Source: Welwitschia mirabilis (lineage: Eukaryota; Gnetophyta; Gnetopsida; Welwitschiales). From it: a stretch of DNA of 64,000 nt. The notes beneath the pieces are model-generated. The model was not told the DNA's origin and ran no database searches. It worked only from the letters and a program-made list of their open reading frames with translations. The DNA lies in contig JBOZIK010000001.1 in the NCBI GenBank assembly GCA_051453625.1, positions 136,401,986-136,465,985 of the forward strand. The letters run 5' to 3'. Below, piece by piece: positions 45,623 to 58,263 of the stretch (its first letter is position 1; each line of letters starts with the position of its first letter). The translations under genes and the position numbers were made by a program.

Positions 45623-47029
45623 CCTTCCTTTGTTTCATCATTTTATTTACATAGCATTGGATAACACTAAAAATTATTTAATGAAATAGTTTATATATTT
45701 ATTACATCTCTTTCTATTTGTCTAATCTTTTCTTTTTTAATGGAATCTTGTCTTTATGATGACAGAAGAAAATACAAGTCCATTATTTACCTTTAAATTT
45801 TTTACATTGATTTAATTATTTTCTTTTTCCTCAAGTGATAAGTAATCCATAAATTTTGGATATAGCTTTTTACCTTATCCTTCAGTTAGACAATTTCCAT
45901 TTTATCATATTACTTTATCATTATTAACAAATCAGATTTATTTCACATAAAACTATTTTTAGTGATTTGTGCCTCACATGTTTCGTGCATTTTCATTTTA
46001 GCTATCTAATACAACCCATTTTTGGAGCCCAACACCCCTTCGATACACACTACTTAATTAACATAATTGGTAATTAAATAAGGTAATTTTTTAATTTCTT
46101 TTATTTAAATTTTATTTTTAAGAGAAGAGAGACAGATGAATAGGTTGTACCATATAATTATTGATTCTTCCTTTGAACCAATTGAACATATGGTGAATTA
46201 ATACTTAGTAACTAACTTAACATTAAGGAAAAACCTAAAGGAAAAATGAAGAAATCCACATCAAATATAATGTAACAAATACTAATGACTTGTAAAGTGT
46301 AAGACATCTTTATGAAGTGAGTCACTTAACATAGAATTGCTTTTAATACAAATTTTTTCCCTTCATTAATACTTAAGTAACTAGTTCTTTTTTTTAATTT
46401 ATCTCGAGTATTACAACATTGTTCATTGAAATGATTAAGCCATATTTATGCAGGATGGTTCTGTAATTACATTATGTTTAGTAAAGCAATAATATTAACT
46501 CTTAAGTTTGTGATATCAGCATGGATGAAGGTCCCTTAAAAGACATGTTTATAACATTATAAAACTAATAATACTTCTTGGGACTCACGCCATTTAGACT
46601 AGCATTTATAGTTTTCTTTAGTAGAAATGAATTGAATAGGTAGTTTAATATAAAATGCAAAAATATCTTGACCTATGTGTTTATTATGGATATGAAAGTA
46701 CTTTCTAATTGCATTTTATCTTTGTCTTTATGTACACATGTTTTAGTACATCTCAATTCAATTCTACTAGGAGTGACTTTTGGTTTTCTACATTAAAGTT
46801 TTGGAGTTTTAGCTTTTTAATAGCCATTTCATTAGGGTTACGATCCCCCATGATAGTCCATCTTACTCTCTACCGCATTATGAAAGTGGTGTAATAAGCA
46901 ATTCCTCTACTAATTTTGTTCTTCTTCATGAAATTTTCAAATCTTTTTCTAAAGACTCTGCTTCGTGTTCTCTTCTTTTTTAAATAGTTCATTTTTTGCC
47001 TTACCATAATTGAATGTTCACATAGATGC
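45623..47029. other. Intergenic sequence upstream of the LINE
   Basis: No domain recognised. The 61-codon frame at 46709-46894 may be part of LINE ORF1 but lacks a motif. Confidence 0.4.
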
Positions 47030-47400
47030 AAGAATCCCTTCATTTAAAAGATATTAAACTTTCTCATGGTACATACTATGCTTGCAAATTTATTCTTGTA
47101 GATTCTCAAAATCCCTACAATGGAAAAAGCTTTATCAATTGGGATTTTTCTAACATGATTTACGATCTTAATCACTCATGCTTAGAAATTTAATTTTAAT
47201 ATGAATGAGCCTCCTTAAAATTTTATCCCTTGCTATGTTAAGCTTTCTAATTTACCTTTGATTTTTATTTCTATAAAAGTGAAGATTATTTAAAGCATTA
47301 ATTATATCTTATCACAAATTACTTTTGAAATTAATGCCTGTCATTGTCAATGTTTCTACATTAAAGTTGATCTTATCAAATAAAAGAATACTAATCCTTG
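47030..47400 (+). pseudogene. LINE ORF1 (DUF4283-like) relic
   Basis: The plus strand reads PCYVKLSNLPLIFISIKVKI (47228 onward), then INYILSQITFEINACHC and FYIKVDLIK. These fit the V-W-V-x-L-x-x-L-P-L-x-F-W ... I-x-x-x-L-G-x ... Y-A-R-I-C-V-x-V-D-L pattern of plant LINE ORF1 proteins. The core is shared with the fragment at 2215. Confidence 0.5.
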
Positions 47401-47989
47401 AAGCATGTGGAAAAGTTTTCATCCAAAAAGTAAAATAATTTTTTCTTCCTAACTCTTTCAGTTATTTCTATCATGAAGGTCATTAAATCTTTACTTCTTA
47501 ATATTTGGCTATGAAAAAAATAGCTGGAATAACTTTGACAAAAATACTCTACATGTGTTTCAGCCATTTTCATGTGTTTTTGGGGGGTTACTTTGATAAG
47601 GCATTCTACCCTTTCTTCAAATCTATTATGCTTTCTGAGTGGCCAAAGTATCCTTGTTTTCTATGAGCGAAATAACACATTTCTTAGAAGTAATCTTCTA
47701 TTGAACAATGGTCTTTCATTTGTTCTCTTTAATTTTAGCTTTGGTTTCTACTAAACATCTCAATAACACTAATAATGATTTTGTCAAAGTGAAAAAAAGA
47801 AGTAAATTAAGGCTTCATCAACTAGGGCTCAACAGCTCATTCCTTTAAATTATTTCAATCCAAGTTCTCTAATGTAGATGGCTAACCCTTTCACTATAGT
47901 TTTAATAGTCATGGATATTAACCCTTCAGTTATCGATCTTTCATGGTGTGGTTTTAAAAAAATCATCTCAATTTTTATATGAATATTTT

Positions 47990-48800
47990 ATTTTGGAATG
48001 ATTGGGATCTTACTAACAAGATTTAGTGCAAATGTATTAGAGATTTTATCTTTAGCATTGGTGTTTCTTTTGACTTTGTTCGTCTTCAGGAAGTTAATAT
48101 ATCTTCTCAAGATCTATCCTTTTTAAAACATTATTTAATACTTCATTTTATAACCCTTACTATAAAGCATAAACATGAAAAGGACATGGCTTCTATCTTT
48201 TGTGCTTTTTATTAAAAAGATGAGCTAATTTAATCTAGTTCTAAATCATAAAAATACAATTTCTTTACAACTTTTTCTTTCTCTTTTGACCCTTTTGGAA
48301 TCTATTTAATCTATGCTCTAAATGGATTAGTAGAGCATTTTATACTATGGTGCAAGCTCTTTTATTCTCTTCTATCTATGTCGTGATTATTTAAAGGCAA
48401 CTTTAACATAATAAAATTTTCTAATGATAACTTTAGTGTCTTATCTTCTCGTATTTGTGATTGTGAATACTAGTATTGATCTAATTTAAAAGAAAAAATA
48501 TTACCTAATAAACATGGGTAGTAATAATTCTAATCAAATTCTCCAAATATATAGTTGGAATAATTATCATCTAAAATAGACTTGTATCTTCAGTCAACTT
48601 GAAAGGTTTTGTTTTTTCACTTCTTCTTTTGGAATTTTGATTCATTTGTTCTCGGTCATCGTCATGCAACTTTATTAGATCATTTTCTTTCAAATTAAAA
48701 TTAGAACCATTTATAGTCCTACCAAGAAGACATGTCATTTATTTTGATTTCATGATAGTTGTTTTCCTTCTTTTACTATTTAATCTATTTTATCTAATCT
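47990..48800 (+). pseudogene. LINE endonuclease relic
   Basis: FWNDWDLTNKI, stop, CKCIRDFIFSIGVSFDFVRL and QEVNISSQD match W-N-x-R-G-L ... x-R-x-x-I-x-x-x-x-x-D-x-x-x-L-Q-E, including the catalytic Glu. About 660 bp later a reading with LLDHFLS corresponds to the S-D-H-x-P-L motif, followed by a possible P-x-x-F-R-F-x-x-x-W-like segment near 48720-48760. Confidence 0.6.
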
Positions 48801-49104
48801 TGGAAATGTAGAGTCTAAACCTTTAGATTAGTCAAGCTAGATTCATTAATAGCACCAAGCTACATGTTCTATGTAAAATTTTGCTAAACATTATGGTTAA
48901 AAAATTGCTTCACATGAAAAATAAGAGTATAATAACATTTAATCTATGGCTTAGCACCTCTCTAATAACTTACCTCATGGTTCTTTTAATTCACAACTTC
49001 ATGTTAAGCTTTTTAGTAATGGAACTTTTATAATTTATCTTAATCAACGTCTACTTGCTTAGTTAAATTTCTAAGATGAAATTTATAATGAGTTTTTTAA
49101 ATGT

Positions 49105-49338
49105 TTGAATAGTCTCTATTCTATCCATTCCTTAGATCAACTTACTTTTACTAGTACTACTATTACTAATTCTAATACTTTACCTTATTATCTGAGGGAT
49201 CATTTTGTTACTTTGTTTCATGCTACTCTCATAGGCATTTCTATTTTTGAGGAGACAACTACTTTGTATCCTACTTTTGTTACTTCAACTATGTTTCAAA
49301 TGTTAAAAGATGATATTTATTTAGTATACTTAAAATAG
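49105..49338 (+). pseudogene. LINE linker region between endonuclease and RT
   Basis: A 77-codon open frame (NSLYSIHSLDQLTFTSTTIT..., DDIYLVYLK) between the two LINE domains. No motif identifies it; position suggests the EN-RT linker. Confidence 0.3.
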
Positions 49339-49725
49339 ACCTACTTTATAATGAGTAATGAAAAAGTAGAAGATGTGATGGCTTTCATATTGAATTTCTT
49401 AAGACTTATTAGTATCTTATTGACACTCATCTTATTTAGGTTATCTAAGAAGCTAGTAATATAGGATTTTTGGAACTTAATTAAATGAAGGAGTTATTAG
49501 ACTTATTTTCAACTGAAGTTATCTCATCCATATTTTGAATTAGCAATTAATTACAATTCTTAATGTAATCTATAGGATTTGGACAAAGTGCTTAGCTTTT
49601 CCTTTTGAAGTAAATTCTTTGAGATATTATATCTTCTTAATAAATATGTTTTGTTCTAAGTAAACATATTTGAACTAATGTGATAGTAGCCTAGGAATAT
49701 GTTTGATGAGCTAAGGATAATCACC

Positions 49726-50890
49726 AAGATATTCTTTACATTAAACTTGACTATGCTAAGCCGTACAATAAAAATAACTAGAATTTCATTTTTTAGATTA
49801 TGGCTAAGCTTGCTTCTTCTACTTTTCTTATGAATAAATTCTTTTTTTATGTCTAAAATCCAATTCTTTATTTATAGCCAATAGTTTCTTCAAACTCTTT
49901 TAGCTAAAAGTTGTTATTCTTTTTTACACGCCTTTTGAAGCATGGTCTCTCAAATTAAACTAAGGATCCTTGAGTTTTATCCTTAAGGGATGATGTGCCT
50001 TCATCAATTTCAAATGAATTTGATCATTAATTGGTAGTGCCAATTAAGACACATTTATTTGAATAATCTAGAATTTTAGATAGAGGATTACTACTTTATT
50101 ATAGCTATTTTAAATAAGACTTTAATTTAGACAAATCTACAATCCTTCATTGCATTCATGGTGGTGTCCAAAAGAAGAAAGGGAATCCTCATGTCTTTAT
50201 TATAATATGAGGGAGACCCTAAACCTTAAAATTATTTGACTTCATCAATAAGCTTGCTAGGTAATAGTTGGTTTTATCTGAAGGAATCTATAAAGACTTA
50301 ACTACATTTTTCAAAATAGTTTTCAAATAATGGTCTATAGCTATATCTACCCACTCCCATATCCCTATAATATGTAAAATCCTTTTTATTTATTTTCCGC
50401 TAGTTTTCAATAAGGATTTCTAAATTTGTTAAGAATGACTCTATACACATAGGTCATTATTTGAGTCTTATATTCCATCACAAACTAGTGTAGAAATAAG
50501 GTTGATAAGGAGTGAATTTTTTTTAGGAACTCTCAACTCCTACTTTTTAATGAATAAATTTTTTTCACCTTTGAAATTTAATTCTTCATTTTTAACTAGT
50601 AGCTGCTTTAAAGATTTTTAACCAAAATGTTTTTACATAAAGCTTTTAACTAAATGTTTTTTAAGAAAAGTTTTTAATTAGATTTTTTAATTAAAGTTTT
50701 TTCAATAAAAGTTTTTATTGGTGTAATGTGATATTCATCGTAATGATCTTAAGTGGATCATCCTTTTGAATTTATTCCATCAACTCCTACATGTGCATTT
50801 TGAAATGGTTCTCTTTTTTTTTGGGTGGGTGATGGGTATTAATATAGCTAAAGACCTTTATCACCTTCTCTTTTAGCTATATTAGTATGA
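49726..50890 (+). pseudogene. LINE reverse transcriptase relic
   Basis: QDILYIKLDYAKPYNKNN at 49724-49780 matches RT motif A of plant LINEs (x-x-K-L-D-M-A-K-A-Y-D-R-V-E-W), with the first catalytic Asp kept. RPLSPSLLAILV at 50852-50887 matches motif B (Q-G-D-P-L-S-P-x-L-F). The FADD motif expected next is not recognisable. About 1.1 kb separates A from B, more than normal; a duplicated block (49800-49920 and 50520-50640) accounts for the excess. Confidence 0.6.
49800..50640 (+). repeat. Duplicated block inside the LINE RT
   Basis: 49805-49920 and 50525-50640 both read CTACTTTT-(C/A)-TTATGAATAAATT, then CCAATTCTTTATTT/TTAATTCTTCATTT and TTTTAGCTAAAA-like ends, about 720 bp apart. A tandem duplication of that length inside the RT gene is the simplest explanation. 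Confidence 0.55.
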
Positions 50891-51998
50891 TATTCTTTTT
50901 GTTTCTATTATTAATTGGAATAAATGTTTAGTTTAAAATTTTATGGGTAATTATCAACATCTATCATTTAGAAAGTAGATTCTTATATTTGATCAAGATG
51001 TCATTAAGATTTTGAAAATTCCTTTTACTTTCCAAGATCCTCCTCCATGTCTTTAGAATCAAGTCCTTTTTCAAGTCTAGAAGAAAATGGAAAAATGGAA
51101 GTCCAAATATCTCACTCCATAGGCAAGTATTTCATCTATAAATCCATTTTTGATTCCACTCATGTTTACTACTCTTATTATTGATATCCTCTTATGTTAC
51201 TGATCAAAAATTAGAAAAATTATGTTAGGAATTTTTGTGATCTTCTAAAGATTCTGAAAAGTACTTTCATTGAGTTATAGGATATACTGTTATTATGCCC
51301 ACGAACTAGGGAAACTTAGATTTTTTGAACTGTTTTAACAAGAGCTCACTTTAGGTTCTAAATGGTTATTTTTTATTTTGAATTTTTAGATATTATTGAG
51401 AAGTTTTTCGGCTTTATTTAACATGAACATTTCCTAGGCATAAATCCTTTTGGTAGGATCTCCATTTTATTAATTATATTTTTACATAATACAAAATTAC
51501 ACTTAAATAAATGCATGTTTTTAAAATCATTTAGAAAGCCTAGAAAATATTACATAATGTATTGATTAGAACAATATTAAAATTCATCCAAATTTACTCT
51601 CCTAGATTTGTCCATGGTGGCTACCTTTTGTCTAGCTTCTATTGCCTTTACAAACTCTAGGTCCACAACTTACTAGTTTTAAAAAAATGTGATTCCCCTT
51701 AATTATCTTTTGCTTACAAGTTTATGAATTTCTTATGAAATTTAATGATCTTTATGGAACTTTCTCTACCATACAATTTTTTTCCTTTAATCTTTATAAT
51801 TTTCTTGCTCAATATTTACATCTACATAAATTTGTAGAAAAGATTTTCAAGGGGTTTAACTAGAAAAATGGCTTCACAATCATACTGCATCAGCCATGCA
51901 TTCCATTATAGTTGCTTCATGTTTCAACAATAATTTTTGATCAGTGTAATAGAGTTTAACATAAATAAGAGGCCAAGTAGTTTTGAGTAATTACTTTT

Positions 51999-52190
51999 TG
52001 GAATATTTAAAAACTACTTATGCTTTCTAAAATTAAACATTTTCTTTATTATTTGCTACCCCATGGCTTATCCATTCATAGACGACTTCAGTAAACTAGC
52101 ATCCATAATCTTATTTTCCATTAATATAGAGCTATAGATGATTTTATTCATGTCCTTTTGTAAATTCCTTTTGCCAAGAATACTTGGATT
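51999..52190 (+). pseudogene. LINE RT zinc-binding (zf-RVT) region relic
   Basis: WNI-stop-KLLMLSKIKHFLYYLL, PHGLSIHRRLQ and IPFAKNTWIW match W-x-x-x-I-P-x-K-I-K-x-F-L-W-x-x-x-x-x-x-L-x-T ... C-P-F-A-x-x-x-W. The zinc-ligand Cys residues have been lost. Confidence 0.6.
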
Positions 52191-52200
52191 TGGATGTGTC

Positions 52201-54761
52201 ATGTCCTCTCAAACATTTAACTTTATAAATATTTTGTATTCTTTATCTTTTTCCCAAATAATAGTAACTATTTCAAATGTCTTTGAAGAAATATTCAAAT
52301 TATTGCTATGTATTAAATTTGGAAGTAAAGATGCAATCTAATTTTAAGATAACTAAGTCTTCTCATATCCATCTTTTATTCATTGAAGAGAAGACAAATA
52401 TTTTACACATTGTTTATTTTTAGATTCAAACAAAAGTAGAAAAGATCTAACTTAATCTTAATCTTCTTATGTAGATTTCAAAACACTGATAATGATTGTA
52501 TATCAGTTGTTATGCTTATGATACGTAACACCTAATCTTTTATCTCTGCTCTTGTTTTAGTTAATTTTTTACTCTGCTTTATACCATGTTGAAAGTTTAA
52601 TGGATTTGATGAATTTTTTTGTACTTCTTTTATATCCTAGTATAATGAAACTCTTTTTGAGGACTTACATCACCCACCTGTTCTAGTGTTTTATCACTTT
52701 CCATGTGTTTTCCTTTTCTTTTATCTTATTTTATCCTTTTTAGCTATCTTCTTCTTTACATGAATAAGTATAATGGAAAAACTCACTTATGAGGTAAGCT
52801 CCATTTTTAATTTCTTATATAAGTTTATGAGATTCTTTTATGTTATTATGTATTTTACATAATATATTCCCTTTATAAATGGATTCCACTTTCTTAGAGT
52901 TTGATCTAGTTTAAAGAAGCAAATATAACTTTTTCTTCATATAGTTTGGAATGTTGTGCATATATTCTTTGTATATTTTGTAAACTCATAAGAAATGTTA
53001 GTTTTATTTATTTGGTTCTTTCCTATTTGGAGAAAAATAATTCTGTGATTATAGATAAAGAAATAATATCAATCTAGATTGAGTTTTTTAATATCCCCCT
53101 TTAGATGAATTATGATATTGAAAATATTTCTACCATGTTAGAATAAGTTCATTGTATGGAAATAATTGTTGCTTTTAGAGCCTAAGACTCTTAAAGAGTT
53201 TACATACTAATGTTAGTAAACCTTTTGTTAAATTCATAGAGACAAAGAATGATAAGGTTATTTTTGAATGGCTTATAAAATACTTACCTATTGACTGAAT
53301 TTTTCTACTAACATCAATAAGGTTGTTTTGATAGAATGACTTAGAGCTTCTAGCTAGGCTTTAGATGAAATAAATTTTTTTTAAAATAAAAAACATAATT
53401 TCCTAGGAGTCTTGTTTAATGTATATCAATGAAGGTTCTTCAAAAGAATAAAAATTGCTTGTGTAAAACATTTCACAAGCTTTAAACAAGGCTTTGCACA
53501 AAGAAGAAAGTATTTCCTAGGATCCTCCTTAAAAGCAATAGATATAATTAAAAACTAATCATGTCTAAGACCAAATATCTATACCTTAAATTTTGATCCT
53601 TTGTAATAATGTAAAGGGCTTCACAACTATTCAAGTGTAAAGTCTTATCCTAAAGCTATCTCTTTCATTCAAAAAACAAAGGCTAACTTTTACAGTCCCT
53701 TGAGATCATCTTATGACACCTTTAAATCAAAGCCCTAAAGAATAAAATCAATATTCATCAAGTAGAGAAACAAAAATTAATTTATAATTTTGGATTACCA
53801 TTTCTTAAAGAAACTATACTATATTGAATTATGTATCCTATCTCATGGAATTTCATAACTGTATAGGCTTTAAAAAGCCTATGTTATTAAGTAGTATGTA
53901 TCCTATTATAAATTTTATACCATCCTTCTTGATGAAGTTAAGTATATGGAATTCTTACCTACTTTTTTCATCCCTTTAAATAATAGCTCCTCATCATTAG
54001 CAAGTGGTGTTTTCACATACTGTAAATTTTGATAGTTGTGTCCTATTTATTCATCTAACCATCTTTATGAAGAACATCTAATTTAATAAATTATTTTAAA
54101 GTAATATTTAAATATTATTATTGTTATGACGAATGGATGAAAAAGATGATGGATATTTACTCTTTCTAATCTGAAAGTTAAGAAGAGTACCATTATTTTC
54201 TAATGTGACAAAGCGTACACCTCTAGTTTTAACTTTTTATATTATTTGATGGATGCATGTTTACATATTTTTCTTACTCTTTAATCACTATTCAATGATT
54301 TAAAAATTGCAAGAAGATTATCTACAAAACAAAACCTTGTCATTCATATTTAGTAAATTTCCTCTGAGTGACTCTTTAATGATTGTTCTTCATCAAACTT
54401 AATTATCAACACTTAATTAACTCGAAGGGTGTAATGTTAGTAACTAGTTTTATGATTTTATAGTTATACCTAAGAAACTATTTTTTGTTTTAGAAAGTAT
54501 AAATACATAAGAAATATTTTAGTTATGCTTTAAGATAAAAAAATCACAATAACTACATAATAGAAAGAGGGATATATGTTTTGTAATGGAATTACATACA
54601 AACTATGCTATAGAAATATTGAATCATAAAAAAGAAACCAAAATTTAACGTATTAAATAGTTCATGAAAAGGATATTAAAAAAATATGATACTCTTTATA
54701 ATTATCATGCTAATATTTTATGATGTACATAAATAAACATAGCTTGTAGGAAAAATCCAAT
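52201..54761. other. AT-rich intergenic sequence
   Basis: No gene recognised. The region just after 52200 may be the LINE 3' UTR. Confidence 0.45.
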
Positions 54762-54897
54762 GGAATGGTAGTTCAACTAGTGAAAATCTTATTTTTCATT
54801 CAAGAGGTCAATGGTTTAAAACTTTGGATGAACTATTTGGCATATTATGGGGCCTAGTTATAGTTAAGTGATCACTAAAATTTTCAACATCCCCCTT
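54762..54897 (+). repeat. SINE-like repeat, copy 6 (internally deleted)
   Basis: ATGGTAGTTCAACTAGTGAAA (box A region; matches TRGNNNAANNRG), ATTCAAGAGGTCAATGG, box B-like GGTTTAAAAC, TTTGGATGAAC, ATATTATGGGGCC and TGATCACTAAAATTTTC. The middle of the body, present in the other copies, is missing. Confidence 0.55.
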
Positions 54898-55331
54898 TGA
54901 AAAAAGTAACATATGAGATTACAATGAAAAATAAGGTGAAAAGGATCAAAGTCCGTTTGCAACCACTTCATCAAAATCAATAACATGGACATGTGGTCTT
55001 AATAAGTATTTAAGTAAAAATTCATAATAATTTAATCTTTAAGAAATAATATTTAATTATGAAGTCTATATTTATTTCAAAAATATTGCAAATTTACTAA
55101 GTAAGAAAGAAATTGAAAACTCATTTTTTTAAACATCTATCAGAGTCATGAAACTGAGATCTAAAATTAGATATGATTTATTCAAAGAAAATGAAAATTA
55201 TTTCTATAACTAATCTATCTAAAATTATGATTTCATCATGAACAAATAATATTTATAATAATAAAAAAAGTTATCAAAACAAACTAAGTTCCATTGACAT
55301 TTATTTGAAGCTTTCTTACTCATTTAAAAGA
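54898..55331. other. Intergenic, nothing seen
   Basis: AT-rich, no features. Confidence 0.5.
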
Positions 55332-55445
55332 CATTGAACTTAAAGCTCTTCATAACTAAAGCTCTTCCTTAGGAGTATAGTCATATAATGGTCCAAAATA
55401 ATGACTTAATTATGCTTAAATATTTATAATATGCTAAACTTTATA
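55332..55445 (-). repeat. SINE-like repeat, copy 7 (body only)
   Basis: On the minus strand ATAAATATTTAAGCATAAT, TAAGTCATTATTTTGGACC, then the ATACTCCTAAGGAAGAGC and TTAAGTTCAATG end segments match the family body. The head is not preserved. Confidence 0.4.
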
Positions 55446-57320
55446 CTTTCATTACACACATGTGAAGATGAGTGTCCATAATAAAAGTAAGCATTTAACC
55501 AAAAATGAAAAAGAAGCTATGATAATGATCCATGCATGGAAGAAAGGCATTAGAAAGATACACATTGTCAAAAATGTATGTATTTGTAATAAAAGAAGAG
55601 CCAGTGTAGTATAAGATATACTTTTCAAATTCTTACACATAGAAAGCAAAGGAATCCTAATCATTTTAAAGTCTTCAAATAATATTATACATCAACCCAA
55701 ATGACATTGCACACTAGTTGATGGAGATGATATCTTAAAAATCTAAAAGAATTTTTAATTTCTAATGTCAATAAAGGATATTATCACTCTCAATAAAATC
55801 TAAGAGTATCTCGTTAATCTATCAATTTTAACAAAATACTAATACAAGTTACACCATGTTGAAGAGATTTTACAATCATGAGATTACAACTGGCTTATTT
55901 GCATATCATACAAATGTAACAGCTACAAAATTTTTGCACAAGAGAAATGTTAAGTTCTATCTTTCATTATTATATTTCATTATTATTCTAAGATATTTTA
56001 GTACTGGGAAAAAAACATTATTGCAATATTTTTTCATTTATTAATTAATAATACTTATCTTTTCAATTGTTGTTTGTTCTAAAACTAATAAATTAGATAC
56101 TCTCTTAGTCATGTCATATTTATGTGATATATAAATAAGATATTAAAATGTCATAATGTTTTTGGATGCCTAAATACTCATTTATACTCCTTGTAATATA
56201 AGATGTACCTTTAAGAATATGAAATTAAAACATTTTTAATTAAATTCTTGAGTGAAATATACATGCTATAAGTATTATATTGTGTGCGATAAATTTAATG
56301 TATGAAGTGAACTTGAATATAAATAGAATAAAAAGGTTTTTAATCAGTTGTAATCATCAAAGAAAACTAATAAAATTAATAAAATTATCAATGATTAGTA
56401 GATTTTAAAACCTTTGAGAGAAGAATTACAAATTACAATTTAGAAAGAAAATTATACATTTGAAACTATTAAATTTGAAAACCACATTAAGTATTGAAAT
56501 AGCAAATCACATAAAGATTACATAATAAGCATTTTAGATTATTTTGAATTAATGACAAAGATAATAGAGAGTAGAACAAGATATGATTTCATGAATAAAA
56601 ATACTTTGTAATCTAACAATGGTGATGTAAACCACTAACACTCCATAGATGATCGTTCTCAATGTCATTTAAAAGTTTCTTCATATCTGGAGCACCATTA
56701 ATCCATAGAAATCCATAAATATCTGGTGAAACTTAGCGCCACTATTCATACATTGTGAAGTAATACTTTACATGAAAGTATTTTTGTAGATTCTTCCTCC
56801 TAAAAATGTCATGATCTGACTTTCCCTTTCAAATTATGCAAAAACAAAGCTTTAAAAATTGTAAGAATTTTTTCACTATGCTATTAGAGATCTCCTGCAA
56901 ATTAGGAAAATAGCCTTCTTTTATCTATATATCTAAAGTAGATGAATCTGATATTATTTTAAGTGTAATAAAAGCCATTAGAAGGAAAAGATAGAATAAA
57001 GCCATTGCATATGATAACTTAAGAAGCATATGACATGTCTTCATGATACCTATATCTATTTTAATTATAAAATCCATCATAAATCTTTTGTATGCTAGAG
57101 TATCCATTTTATCTCCACATTTTAGCTTGCACTATTAAGTAGCATTACATGATATGAAGAAGAGATTTTTCTTTTTTATTGCGTACTTTTCAATGGATTG
57201 GATAATAACATGCCTATTTAACACTAGTTAAGAAGTTATTATTTTCATACCATGATTATAAAATAAGTTTATTATGAATATTTTAGTCTCTTATCATTTT
57301 TCCTTGACTTATATTTTGTC
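55446..57320. other. AT-rich intergenic sequence
   Basis: No gene or domain recognised on either strand. Short frames at 55452-55664 (minus), 55856-56044 (plus) and 56925-57107 (minus) have no supporting motif. Confidence 0.5.
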
Positions 57321-57760
57321 TAGCCATTATCGCCCTTGTAAATCTTCGCAGTTACAGGGTTAGTTACAGTGTCCACGGGTTGTACGACTGCTGGTGAATG
57401 GGGAGGGGAAGCTACAGAGTTTGAAAGTCTAGTATGTAGGGTAGGCAAAACAGAACTAGCATGGTGGGGGCTCACATGCCCACCAAATACAGGGGACTCN
57501 NNNNNNNNNAACCTTTCCCGGTTCCCGAAGTGCACTGGAGTAGGAACAGAGGTACCAACCATTTCCCTACCTCTGTAGTAGGGGAAGACTCACTCGCACC
57601 TTTGTCCTTGCCTAAGTAAGTAAGGTTGTATAGAGTTATGACTACCAACGACGTGTACGTAGTGGGAGCGGCTCACTCTTCCATCTTTGGCTAGTTAGTC
57701 TTTATTGGATCATACGCATGACCATACCCCTTGCCAAGGTAGATTATACCTATGCAAATA
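57321..57760. other. GC-rich island of foreign-looking composition
   Basis: About 440 bp of balanced base composition inside very AT-rich DNA, with sharp edges near 57325 and 57745, and CpG dinucleotides that are rare elsewhere. A minus-strand frame (57320-57562) codes MVGTSVPTPVHFGNRER, then across a 10-N gap ESPVFGGHVSPHHASSVLP ... NPVTAKIYKGDNG-stop: a Pro/Ser/Val-rich product I do not recognise. A plus-strand frame overlaps it. Possible origins are a recently inserted organellar (especially mitochondrial) fragment, a recent transposon piece, or a gene fragment. Confidence 0.5.
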
Positions 57761-57885
57761 TTTAATTAAAATACTAATTTATTTAAATAGAATGAAAGAA
57801 AACAAAATTAATTTATTTGAATAACATAAAAGTATAAATTATCAGATAACTGCAAGCTTTTGTATTATTCTTACATGTATTATAA

Positions 57886-58022
57886 ACATAGCTTATTTCT
57901 TACACCTAGATTTCCTTTCTAAATATAGCATATTTCTCATACTAAATTCCCTTCTAAACATAGCATATTTCTTACATCTAAATTCCTTTCTAACATAGAA
58001 TATTTCTTAGACCTAAATTTCC
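57886..58022. repeat. Minisatellite, about 36-bp unit, nearly 4 copies
   Basis: Units based on ACATAGCATATTTCTTACA followed by TCTAAATTCCTTTCTA, at 57886, about 57924, about 57957 and about 57993. Confidence 0.85.
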
Positions 58023-58207
58023 TAAAAATATGCCAACCATTTTAAACATGGGAACTACACATGGTAGATTTTATTTTCCACATAAACACATTATAACGTT
58101 AGCAAATAGACCCCTAACTAAGGCAGGCCCATTTTATAATGTACTAGTCTTCTTTTACAAAGATGTCATTATATCAAACTATTTAGGAAAGATGTTATAT
58201 TTTAAAA

Positions 58208-58215
<8 letters not shown>

Positions 58216-58263
<48 letters not shown>

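Larger units (their letters stand above)
47030..52200 (+). mobile_element. Decayed L1-type LINE, canonical domain order
   Basis: Four recognisable regions follow one another on the plus strand: ORF1 RNA-binding-like (47030-47400), endonuclease (47990-48800), reverse transcriptase (49726-50890) and RT-associated zinc-binding region (51999-52190). Order and spacing agree with a plant L1-type LINE with an extra duplicated segment inside RT. Many stops and frameshifts exclude function. Neither the true 5' end nor a poly(A) tail is visible. Confidence 0.65.
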
